Of a stretch of DNA of 64,000 nt, positions 10,577 to 20,664 are shown one piece after another. The notes beneath the pieces were generated by a model, which was given only the letters and a program-made list of their open reading frames with translations, was not told the origin of the DNA and did not search any database. The DNA comes from Tetramitus jugosus (Eukaryota > Heterolobosea > Eutetramitea > Acrasida > Vahlkampfiidae), in assembly GCA_937625935.1 (NCBI GenBank), contig OW569356.1, positions 513,007-577,006 of the forward strand. Direction: 5' to 3'. The position numbers were made by a program, and so were the translations under genes. Position 1 is the first letter of the stretch; each line of letters begins with the position of its first letter.

Positions 10577-13500
10577 ATGAATAGCAGCACTGTTGATTTG
10601 TTGAGTTCTAAAAGTTCTTTGATTGGGAAGCGAGGATGTGGAGACACAGAATCACAAACGAACACAGAAGGGAGTGCAACTCTGAGCCATGTGATGGATA
10701 CTAGTAGTTTCATGCATGTAATTCAGAGTTCTCTAGCTTTCTCTTGGTTGATGTCTTTTCGATTGAAACCGAATTGGTTCATCTATAATGGATTTACAAT
10801 TTGGCAGCTCCTCCTGGCAATACCTCTGGTACGATCTAAATGTCTTGTTTCCTGCTTTTTATCGGTTCTTCGACTTACCTTTCCATATGAATAGACAGTC
10901 CCACCAGAGTTGCAATGGGGAAGCCCTTTCCGAGAGGTTTTTACAATTTTCTATGCCTTGAGGAACTTTGGCTTACAATATGCCAATTTGATGACCTTTA
11001 AGGTTTTGTTGGGGGTTTTCACTGGGATCTATGCGATACTGTTCTTGTTAATGATCACAAGTGTTATGGCTTTTTGGCAAGGGAGAATATTCTTCCAAAA
11101 ACTTCGAAAGTTTATTATCTACCCCGCTATTGTATTTACATTCTTCACAATTCCTCTAACATTTGGATTTCAGGTACTCATTGATTGTCACGATGGAAAT
11201 TTAAGAAGATTCCAAAATTTGACTTGCTTTGGGAATGAAATGATGGTGTGGTCGGTGTTGTCCATAGTGTGTCTCGTCGCTCACTTTGGTTTGACCATAT
11301 TAGTTCTGCATAGCATGATAGTGACTGCGGTAGGGCCTCGGGGCTGTTTTTTCTCTATAGAGTCTCAAGCCTTTGTAATGGTATGTACGTTACTGTTCCT
11401 TTCCGTTGGAATATAGAAATATTAACACTATCCACAGTTCGATTTTGGAACAATCTTACTATTCGTATCCATCGAATTTCTTTTTACGAAAGTGAGTTTC
11501 CTCCGACCTTTGGTGTTAATAGTTCAACCAATGATAGCAATAGTTTTTCTTCTCTATCGACTTCCTTACTACCGAAGGTTAGCAAACAGTGTCCATTGCG
11601 GATTTCTTTTTGCTCGATTGACTGTAAGTACAACATTCTTTGGTTCGTTGTTGAACATTTGGTAACAATGGAACTCGCTTCTATGAAATCAGATGAGTAT
11701 TGTAAGTTTGATTGGACCTGTGGTTAATGATAAGGATAAAAACATACCTGGGATTGTAGCTGGTTCGATTGCTATCGCTTCGTTCATCTTTGGATTTGGG
11801 TTAGGAGCGGGAATTGTTGAACTGTATGGTCGACTTGTTGTTTGGAAAGCAAGCAAATTTGAACAAAACCTTAAGAATCACGAATTCGATAAGATTAACT
11901 TGTTCTTTACTGAAATGTATGGTCGACTAGCTCTTGGAATGTCGGATGAAGAAAGACTACGGGCTGAAAAAGTAATGAAGTTATGTGTTCTCAACAATAT
12001 TGAGAGTGCTTCTCTCTATATTGCTATGGCTGTTCATAATGCTTACTTCCACAAAGAAAGTCCTCGCAACTCACAGCAACTTCTTCGGAAAGCCTATGGA
12101 TGTAGGCCAAGTCTTCTCGTTCGATTATTGATACTGTACAGAAACAGCGATTTTGAAGAAGAACTCGGCGAGGAGAGAAGTTCCAATGTTAAAGTGTTTT
12201 CTTTACTCGCAAGGGGAAAGAAGAAGCAGAAGGACTACTTCTCCAACATTCGGGCGTTCTGGAAGAACATTTTAGAGAAAAAAATAGATCAAAAAGCAGT
12301 GGAGCGAGCTGCAATTGCACTAACTCGCAATGCAGAAGAGTTGGACAAGTTGTATTCTTCACTCTATGAACAATTTCCAAAGAATCCCAATGTTCTCAGA
12401 AGTTATGCAGAGTTTAAGGAAACGGTTGCCTGGGATAATCAGGCGGCAAATTCTTTTAGGGAGGAGGCTGATAATTTGGAAGCTCAATTCGAGAGAGCAC
12501 AGAGAAGGAAGAGATTAACATTTCAGACAAAATCCGAGCTCCCATATTCTGTGCATCAAAACAGAGTAACCCCAGTGGATGATGTTGATCCTTCGGTTGG
12601 TGTTGAGTCTTCAGATGCTGAGGCTCGCAATGAAGATGATGGTTTAATGGATGCCGTAGAAAAGAAAGACAATATCCTTGACATTATACAGGAAGGAGAT
12701 AGTATGTCAGATGTGTCTCAACATGTATCACAACTAGAAACAACAAAGAATGCGATCATGACGCCCAAGAGTCAACGTGTTTTGATGGGTGGGATTGGCT
12801 CTCTTATGTCTTTCCTGAGTATTATCCTCGTGGTCGTGTTATTGATGAACATCTTTGGAATGGATCAACCACAAACAAAGAAAATCATGGATGCGTGCCA
12901 GATGCAAGCAGCTTCGTACGACATTCTCTCTAGCTGGAGGCAAATTCATAAGGAAGGATCATTTCGATCAATTCAGAGAAACGAAACTTCTGATCTCATT
13001 AACGCTATCAAATCGCGAGTAGTGATACTGTACGACACAGTAATGTCTAACCAAGAGTCAACTGCAGGCCACAATTCTCAACCGAGCAAGAAGCTACTCT
13101 CTTCCACTCTTGTTCCTGTCACTGTTCCTATAGTCCCATCAAATACTACAATAGACCGATATCCTTGGAATTCAACGGTAGCAGACCTAGGTATGGACTT
13201 TTTTTGAAAAGTTTCATGGACATGGATTTTCGATACTAACTTCGTCAACTTAGTTAAGCAATACTACCGATCAGTAGTGGAAACGCATGAAGAAAATGTG
13301 TTCCAAACAATTAATTCTTTCAATTTTATGTTTGTGTGGTACAACCGTCGAATAGTCGCAGATAAGTTGGAGACGTACTGCTCTCAATATTATATCGGTA
13401 TGTAGACATTAAGAAACAATCTTTTAACTACTTAAATCGCTCCTCAACTGACTGTTGTTGACCAGAGTATCAGGAAAATCGAAAAACTCATACATCTGTG

Positions 13501-16024
13501 TTGAATTCAATTATTGGAGTGATTGCTGTCTCGTATTCAGTGTATTTTGTACTGATTTTCATTCCCTCTTCTATCCTCTTTTTTATTGAGAGGAAGCGTA
13601 TTTTATCTTTGTTTGATTACTTACCTAAGGAGATCGTAGGTCAAGTTTATCACAGCATGATAGATAACACTGTTCAGGAACATGATAGCAAAATTGTTGT
13701 TTCAAGTCTATCTCTCCCAATAATCAAAGTATTCATCGTGTATGTACAGCACTCGTCTTTACTTATTTTTTTGTTCTTTCTAACTCTTTGTTCGATAGTT
13801 CTCTGGTAGTACTACTGATAAGTTTAGTGTGTGTAGCAGTTGTGATTGCACATTCAGCTCTGCAGCTGTATGGAGAGTCAGGCACTTCAGAGTTGATGTC
13901 ATATTGCGGTAGATTAGGTCGCAATGTGATGGAAGTCGTTCTTATTACGGGGGAAACTATTTTACCAGATCCTCAATTAAAATTTGATGAACACCATGGG
14001 ATAGAGAGAGTAGTTGAACTGCTGGGAGAAACTCGGGAGAACTGGAATTCTCTAGCCTATGGTACTGGGACAAAGATTGGAAGAGGAGTGTTCGGGTTCA
14101 CACCTGAAATTAATCAGTACATTAAGAATGATGTTTGTTTATTGGGTGTATTCTCCAGTTCGGATGAAGAAAGATGGTATTGTAAGAGTACAGAATCTTT
14201 GGTGGAGCGTCTAATCTTCAAGATTGGGGTTCTATCGTACAATTATCATACTCTGAACATAACCGAAAGAATGATAATTTACAAGACAACAATGAGCATA
14301 GCCAACGCCATAAATGATAGATCAGTATGTAAATTTATAGTACTGTAGTACTACAGATAATGATGACTTACTCTTGAATTAGATCAAAATTACCGAGCCC
14401 TTTGCTGCATATTCCGAGGAAGAGTCTGGATTAGGTTTTCAAATCTACTACTTATTCATTGTTTGTATACTACTGATTTTGTTCTTGAGTATCCCTCTAT
14501 TGCTATGGATGCATGAAGAAACAAAGGTCAACCATTCGATTAGGAAGATGTTGTATTTCATATCACCGGACTGTATATCTAGTATTCCAGAAATCAGCAG
14601 TTATGTTTACAATCATACTTTCTCCAGGCGAAAAGAAAAAACAATTGAAGACTCCACAAAAACGAAATCGATCCTGGAAACATCTACGGATGGTGTTGTT
14701 CTTTGCTCAACGAATAGTTACATCATAGAATTAAACAACTCCGCTAAGGTCATGTGGAGCATGTCTGATACTGATGTCGTGGGTACTTCTCTGATTCAAT
14801 GGTTCAAAGAGAAGGAAGAGTTAAGTTTGTTGCTCAAGGAAGTAGTCAAGACAGGAAAGAAAGTATCAAACAAAGAATTTTCTGGAGTAACAAGGTCAGG
14901 TGATTCATTCCCAGTGAAGTTGTCGCTAGGTGTTGGTCGATGGGGTAACACTGTCGTAATTACTATTTTCGTTAGAGATTGCTCTGTCGAATTCAAACAA
15001 AATGCACTGATTCAACAAGAGAAAAAGAACAGTGAAAACTTGCTGTTGAACATTCTTCCAGCTCCTGTTGCCTTGCGGTTGAAGAAGGGAGAAACTCAAC
15101 CCATTTCCGAAACAATCGAAGATGCCACATGTTTTTTTAGTGACATGGTTGGTTTTACAAAGATGAGTAGTACTATGTCTGCTTCTGAACTGGTTGAGCT
15201 CTTGAATGACATTGTGAGCAAGTTTGATGAATTATGTAACTACCATGAGCTAGAAAAAATCAAAACAATAGGTGATGCTTATTGTAAGTACGATACCACT
15301 TGTATTCTTATACATCGGTAGGCTAACAAACAGTATTTTAACACATATTAGTTGCTGTGGGTGGATTACATGGATCTGATAGAAATCATCCAGAGAAGGT
15401 GATTCGATTCGGTCTGGATATCATTGCGTCCCTTGCCAAGTATCAAGGAGCCATTCAAATTCGTTGTGGTTGTCACACTGGCCCAATAGTTGCAGGTGTT
15501 ATCGGATCGACAAAGTTTGCTTATGATGTTTGGGGTGACACTGTCAACGAAGCTTCAAGGTAAGGAGATTGCTTATTGTTTTTGTCATCTAACTTATGAG
15601 ATAATCGACTTACTAATGTTGTGATACTTGCCCCAACAGAATGGAATCCACTGGTGTGCCCATGAAGGTACAATGCAGTCGAGCAACCTATGAACGATGT
15701 TACGATATCTTTGAGTTTGAAGAGAGACCAGGTGTCTATGTGAAAGGAAAGGGAGAGAAAACTTGCTACATTGTATTGAGAGCGAAGGAAGATGTTAGTT
15801 TAGAAAAAGTGAAACCCAAGAAAAGCCCAGCAGACCTTTCTGCATTTTCCCAAACAGAGAAACGATCTTCCTTGTTGCCTCCTATCCCATCTTCACTGGA
15901 AGAGTCACCATCACTGACCCTCACCAAAGATGCCCTCAAACAACACGAAAGTTTACTAGCATCTGAGCCCACCGCTCTACTCATTGATGACTTGGTAGAT
16001 GAACAAACTCCTAATTCAAGTTAG
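10577..16024 (+). CDS. Multi-pass membrane adenylate cyclase with PAS domain, ten exons
   Basis: Exons, all frame-checked: 10577-10828, 10895-11380, 11438-11623, 11693-13190, 13254-13397, 13466-13739, 13799-14324, 14383-15283, 15352-15559, 15640-16024; 1,619 aa. Introns are 57 to 80 nt. The N terminus has several membrane segments, followed by a repeat-like helical stretch (around FWKNILEKK and [14 protein letters not shown]) of the kind in TmcB/TmcC-like proteins, more membrane segments, a PAS domain at about 1214 to 1324 and a class III cyclase domain at about 1345 to 1560. Metal-binding Asp residues sit in FFSDMVGFT and [10 protein letters not shown]. Lys in KTIGDAY and Asp in YDVWGDTVN are the adenine-selecting pair, so cAMP is the predicted product. 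Confidence 0.87.
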
Positions 16025-16109
16025 AAGCACTCGCCTAGTCCAGCATCCTTCACGGAATTTCCGCAAAAGGTTCAAATTACGAGTGGAGGAGTTTTTTGGT
16101 CTTGCAGCC

Positions 16110-17825
16110 ATGCAAAAAAATAGCGACGTCGGGCTCAAAAACAAACTGCTGCAAAAACAAAAATCTCGAATGCACTACCAACCACCGCCACCACTGTATG
16201 ATGATGGTACTACAATGACAACAACATCAAGCACACAACTCAATCATGACAATGATCACAATACGACAAACAACAATAATACTAATAAAACAACAACAAC
16301 AACGACCTCACCAACAATCATGAATCAACATTGGTTGAACAGTAGTAGCAGCACACCAAAAACAATATCAAGTTATCAATTGCAACACATGCTTCACACT
16401 GATCCACTCAATGTTCTCATACTGGACTGTCGCTCTCATCAATCTCACTTCAACAAGAGTCACATATTAACTGCTCTTCACTGTGGATCACTCCACAACA
16501 ACAACAACAACAAGATGAAAAATGATCATGAAATTGATGAAACAAATGCAAAACAACTAGAGAATGAATTTTTATCGTTTCAAGATCGAATTTTCTTTAG
16601 ACAGAGAGAATTTGTGGATACTATCGTATTGTACACTTCTGTATCACCACCACCATCATTACTCAACAACAACAATGATAACAATAATGATGATATGAGT
16701 AATCATGCCATTGGTGAATGTTTGGATAAGAAGAGTCATAGTAAGATGAATAATACTAATAATACTATTAATAATACTAATGATATTGATGTTGAGGATA
16801 ATGAGGTAGAGTGGCAGTGCATGACGCTGTTAGTGAATGCGATGAAGGAGGAACAATTGAATGAAAAAATCTATATTTTAGAACATGGGTTTACGCATTT
16901 TCAAACTCATTGTCCACTCTATTGTGAGTACAATTATAATGATAAGCGAGCAATGATGGATTCTGTGTCGGGTGATGATACTGCTAGTCATCATCATCAT
17001 CATAGTGATGCAGTGACGAGTGATGATGACAATGATGAAAAGACGAACAGGACGAATGATGAGAATGGCAATAGTCATCATCATCAGATGAAATCCGTGG
17101 TTCATTGCATGTCCAAGAAACAACGATTGCAATTGTGTCACAAACGACTCTTTGGTAGCTTTACGCATAAAATGAGTTGTGAATCGCCCTCGAAGCTTCT
17201 TCCGTTTCTTTATTTGGGTAGTGCTCAGAATTCATTCAATTTGGATCAGATGAAACAATTGAACATTTCATGTATTGTCAATATGGCACTCGAAGTCGAA
17301 AATTTTTATCCCGAACTATTTCACTACATCAAGTGTGACTTGTTGGATGATGAAACAGCGGATGTTAGTATTCACTTTGAAGAAACGTTTCAGTTTATTG
17401 AACGAGCCAGAAAGAATCGACAGCGTATTCTGATTGCGTGTTTTATGGGCATGTCTCGCAGTGCATCAGTATCGATTGCTTACATCATGAGAGCCAAGCG
17501 TTGGACAATGAAAAAGTCATACATGTTCGTAAAGAAGCAAAGACCTATCATTAATATTAACTCTGCGTTCATGTATCAGCTGATGAGCTACGAGGTTTCA
17601 TTGTTTGGCGAATCGAGTTTTCCCATTATTTTCAAATCATCTGCGTGTCATTCACTTTGTCATCATACGAATCTGAATAAAGGAATTGATGATGATGAAA
17701 AGGAAATCAACATATCCAAGAGTGAGTCTAATGATAGCAAGGTGTTAAAGGACAATCAGCCGACGACTCCACTACCATCGAAATCGATCCAAGTATCTGA
17801 TTCGATGAACATTTTGCTATCCTAG
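16110..17825 (+). CDS. MKP-like protein: rhodanese-like domain plus dual-specificity phosphatase domain
   Basis: 571 aa from the ATG at 16110. The frame also has an ATG at 15999, but that overlaps the cyclase stop at 16024, so the later start is preferred. A rhodanese/CH2-like domain (LNVLILDCRSHQSHFNKSHI) is interrupted by Asn and Asp tracts; a DSP domain follows at about 365 to 500 (LLPFLYLGSAQNSFN). The active-site loop reads ACFMGMSRSAS with Cys444 and the Arg kept, but the invariant His before Cys is Ala443. The general-acid region CDLLDDE is present. Family role: dephosphorylation of MAP kinases. The His to Ala change makes full activity doubtful. The C-terminal tail is Ser/Asp rich. 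Confidence 0.82.
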   Translation: MQKNSDVGLKNKLLQKQKSRMHYQPPPPLYDDGTTMTTTSSTQLNHDNDHNTTNNNNTNKTTTTTTSPTIMNQHWLNSSSSTPKTISSYQLQHMLHTDPLNVLILDCRSHQSHFNKSHILTALHCGSLHNNNNNKMKNDHEIDETNAKQLENEFLSFQDRIFFRQREFVDTIVLYTSVSPPPSLLNNNNDNNNDDMSNHAIGECLDKKSHSKMNNTNNTINNTNDIDVEDNEVEWQCMTLLVNAMKEEQLNEKIYILEHGFTHFQTHCPLYCEYNYNDKRAMMDSVSGDDTASHHHHHSDAVTSDDDNDEKTNRTNDENGNSHHHQMKSVVHCMSKKQRLQLCHKRLFGSFTHKMSCESPSKLLPFLYLGSAQNSFNLDQMKQLNISCIVNMALEVENFYPELFHYIKCDLLDDETADVSIHFEETFQFIERARKNRQRILIACFMGMSRSASVSIAYIMRAKRWTMKKSYMFVKKQRPIININSAFMYQLMSYEVSLFGESSFPIIFKSSACHSLCHHTNLNKGIDDDEKEINISKSESNDSKVLKDNQPTTPLPSKSIQVSDSMNILLS

Positions 17826-17954
17826 AGAGTAGTACGAATATTGCTATGCAATTGTGATTACTCTCTCATGACCACTCGTTTCACTGCTGGTAGGTCTCCC
17901 TAACATACGGTGTAGAGTCCATAATTCATGTGTGATGAGAAACTCTAAACACTC

Positions 17955-19670
17955 TCACTCAACAATCTTGAAGAGTATCATGAATGATTGGAACCTGTGT
18001 AGACATGCAGGTATGGTTAAGAAACAACTCCGTTGCTCTAAATCGAGCATACCAAATTGAAACCATTCCTTTTCTGCGTTCCTGGCTGACTTGGCGCATT
18101 GCTCATAGCTGTGTTGAAATTGACAGAATATTTTTGTGGGCTTAGGTCCAAGTAGATCTGGTCGTCTCACATAGAGACACAGTTGCAAATTTCGAGTTAG
18201 ATCTACAGTTGTTTGTCGGCCTCTGACTAACATATCTGCCTCTATCCAACAGAAGCACGCGTCCGCAGATAAGACTTTGCATATCTCAATAGGCATACAG
18301 CCCTCAATACAGATTCCGAAGGTATCTGTAGTGTCAGCCAGTTGATTGCTGTCTGCTTCATCGAGGGATGATTGGATGATTGGTCCAGATTTGTCAATTT
18401 TGCTCTGTTGTTTGTTGACAACATGAATGTACTTGACATTTGGTATGAGTGACGCACTGTTTAGCTGAGGAGAACTTGGCACAATATCATCACTCGTATC
18501 CTCAAAATCCAAGACTGTAGGTCTAATATCCATAAGTGAATGTCTACTTTCAGCTATTCTCTTTGGTAATGGAGAGGCAGTCTTGGGGATCAATTGTGGT
18601 GTATATTGAAGATCGCTCACTTGATAGAACAGAGCATTGATTTGAAGTTTCCATGCAAGTACCACCTCAATCATGCTATCATCACTACCCAACTGCCTAA
18701 ATTTGTGATCATCTACCAAGTACCAACATCCTGATGACTTGAGCACTGTTACATAATGTTTCCCATAATATCCGATGAAGGATATGAGCTCGGCTGTTTG
18801 ATTGGTATCAATACCAGCGAACATCTTTTTGAGCTTCAACGACGTCCGAAGCCTTAGCAGAGCAATCATTGCTCTGTGCTGTCTAGATTTCACGTTGTCA
18901 CTCTCCCAAGTGAGTCCGATACACAGCACACTAGGCACATCAAGAACGTACTTTCGAACCTTGCATTTGCCGCATTCACCACTGATGCAATTCTTTTCCT
19001 CTGATTCTGTTATTAATTTGAATAAATTTTCAAAGGATGAAGTCTTGAGTCGCTGACGTTGATTGCTAAGATTGACCATCTCTGTCACAGAGATGTACCA
19101 ACAGGGAGTTTGATAGACCAATGGCTCACCTCTCTCTCCACACTTTCCACATATCGTCTGCTCACTCACATTGATATCGAACACTGGTATATGTGAACAG
19201 ATGAGAGAGTTGTTAAGTTCGGTCAAAATAGCCTGAAAAGCCTCGCATGCGTCATCCATTTGATGCAGCTGAAATTTGCTTGAATGTTGATATGTTGTTG
19301 ACAGAGCCATTCTGACCTCCTCTGGCAGCAAAACACGATCATCACTGAACTCATAGTTCATAAACAGATTTCTCAACGAACAGAATACGCATGCCTCTTC
19401 TCCACCGGGCAGTCTGGAGTGATCATGCTCATCTTTATGGATCTTCATGAACAAATTCCTAAATGGTTCGCAGTGCCACATGATTTGTATGACTACATTG
19501 AGGAAGCAATTGTGCTCTCCCTTTCTGTTCTCGAGTCCTTTCATCGAGTTGGGTTGTTGTATGTGGTACGTGTCCTCTCTGGGCAGATCCATTGATTCAA
19601 CATGATTCGAAGGGTTAACACATGCAACATCTTTCAACTTCTTTCTCCATTGATTGATAGTGAGAAACAT
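17955..19670 (-). CDS. USP53/54-like ubiquitin-specific peptidase homologue
   Basis: 571 aa, ATG at 19670. The Cys box is GEHNCFLNVVIQIMWH with Asn54 and Cys55, closest to the USP53/USP54 and plant relatives rather than the usual GLxNxGNTC form. Two Cys pairs (CGKCGERGE and CGKCKVRK) form the zinc-binding fingers region. The His box, about residue 305, reads GYYGKHYVTVL followed by WYLVDD, so Cys, His and Asp candidates all exist. Mammalian USP53/54 were long listed as inactive, so activity here is uncertain. After about residue 350 the protein is unstructured, then has a further C-terminal region I do not recognise. Confidence 0.75.
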   Translation of the reverse strand: MFLTINQWRKKLKDVACVNPSNHVESMDLPREDTYHIQQPNSMKGLENRKGEHNCFLNVVIQIMWHCEPFRNLFMKIHKDEHDHSRLPGGEEACVFCSLRNLFMNYEFSDDRVLLPEEVRMALSTTYQHSSKFQLHQMDDACEAFQAILTELNNSLICSHIPVFDINVSEQTICGKCGERGEPLVYQTPCWYISVTEMVNLSNQRQRLKTSSFENLFKLITESEEKNCISGECGKCKVRKYVLDVPSVLCIGLTWESDNVKSRQHRAMIALLRLRTSLKLKKMFAGIDTNQTAELISFIGYYGKHYVTVLKSSGCWYLVDDHKFRQLGSDDSMIEVVLAWKLQINALFYQVSDLQYTPQLIPKTASPLPKRIAESRHSLMDIRPTVLDFEDTSDDIVPSSPQLNSASLIPNVKYIHVVNKQQSKIDKSGPIIQSSLDEADSNQLADTTDTFGICIEGCMPIEICKVLSADACFCWIEADMLVRGRQTTVDLTRNLQLCLYVRRPDLLGPKPTKIFCQFQHSYEQCAKSARNAEKEWFQFGMLDLEQRSCFLTIPACLHRFQSFMILFKIVE

Positions 19671-19804
19671 TGTGAACCACGCGAATCAATACGTTTATCG
19701 TAGCTTGAGTGAAACGGGTTAAACGGACAAGTTTCTCCGTAGTAGAATTTTGAATGTCCAATAAATGCTTTATAAATAAGAGATTGATTGTGAGAAGTCA
19801 CAAA

Positions 19805-20491
19805 TTATGAAGTCTCAGGTGTTCCACCCAATGGAGCCATAGGGATTGTGATTGTTGGATGTCTCTTCGTCTCGACGAATTGCTTTACAAGCGGTCTGTT
19901 TGCAAAACTCTGGTAAAACTTGTACAATCTGTCGTACTGTTTAATTTGATCCAATCCAATAGGACGAACCAAATCCAAGTAACACCACATTGAATAATCG
20001 ACAAAGGTAACATGAGATCCAACCCAATACTCTTCACTTTCATTCAAAGCGAGATAATTTTCCAAGTCGCTCAATCTCTGTGGAATCGTCCCTTGAAGAA
20101 AAGTCTGCTTCTTGCTCTCCCATTCAAAATCCCAATAGAAACCCATAATCTCACGCAATGAATCCACATATGATTCTTGCACAATATCACAACGAATTGT
20201 CTCTAATGCACTCTTTCCGTACAGATTGTACTTTCTTGCCAAGTGACGAAGAATGGCCTGTGAATGCACAACGCACAGTCCAGAATCAACTTCTTCATAG
20301 AGTGGAACTTGATGGAATGGAAGCTTTCCTTCTTTGCTCAATTGTTCTTTACGTGCTGGCCATTCATGAATTGGAATATTCACTTCTTGATACTCAACTT
20401 GTTGTTCTTCAAGCAGGAGTCGAATTGGATCTACTCTGCCTCTAACGCCAAAGTATGTGAGTTTGATGTTGGGTGTTGTGGTGGATGTCAT
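19805..20491 (-). CDS. Cytosolic glutathione S-transferase
   Basis: 228 aa from the ATG at 20491; the open frame upstream lacks an ATG. A thioredoxin-fold N-terminal half begins KLTYFGVRGRVDPIRLLLEE, with the catalytic Tyr in the TYF segment as in alpha, pi, mu and sigma classes, and the glutathione-contact motif VVHSQAILRHLARK. The helical C-terminal half has the conserved FVDYSMW Asp. Function: conjugation of glutathione to electrophiles, or a prostaglandin-D-synthase-like isomerase role as in some sigma GSTs. Class cannot be fixed by eye. Confidence 0.9.
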   Translation of the reverse strand: MTSTTTPNIKLTYFGVRGRVDPIRLLLEEQQVEYQEVNIPIHEWPARKEQLSKEGKLPFHQVPLYEEVDSGLCVVHSQAILRHLARKYNLYGKSALETIRCDIVQESYVDSLREIMGFYWDFEWESKKQTFLQGTIPQRLSDLENYLALNESEEYWVGSHVTFVDYSMWCYLDLVRPIGLDQIKQYDRLYKFYQSFANRPLVKQFVETKRHPTITIPMAPLGGTPETS

Positions 20492-20664
20492 TCTGCTTGG
20501 GTGTTGTGTTGTTATTCTATTCTGTGACACTGCACAAAAAAGTATCCACCTTTTAAAGTACAGATCACAACCACGGTGGTTCGAGCAAATTATGGAAGTG
20601 GGTCAACTCCAACCTTATTGTAAAGTCGAATCATGTTTGGGCATTCACTCGGAAGAAGTTTTAT

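Noticed and set aside
15999..16109. Upstream ATG for the rhodanese/phosphatase gene
   Set aside because: It lies inside the last codons of the adenylate cyclase; the ATG at 16110 gives a separate, non-overlapping gene.
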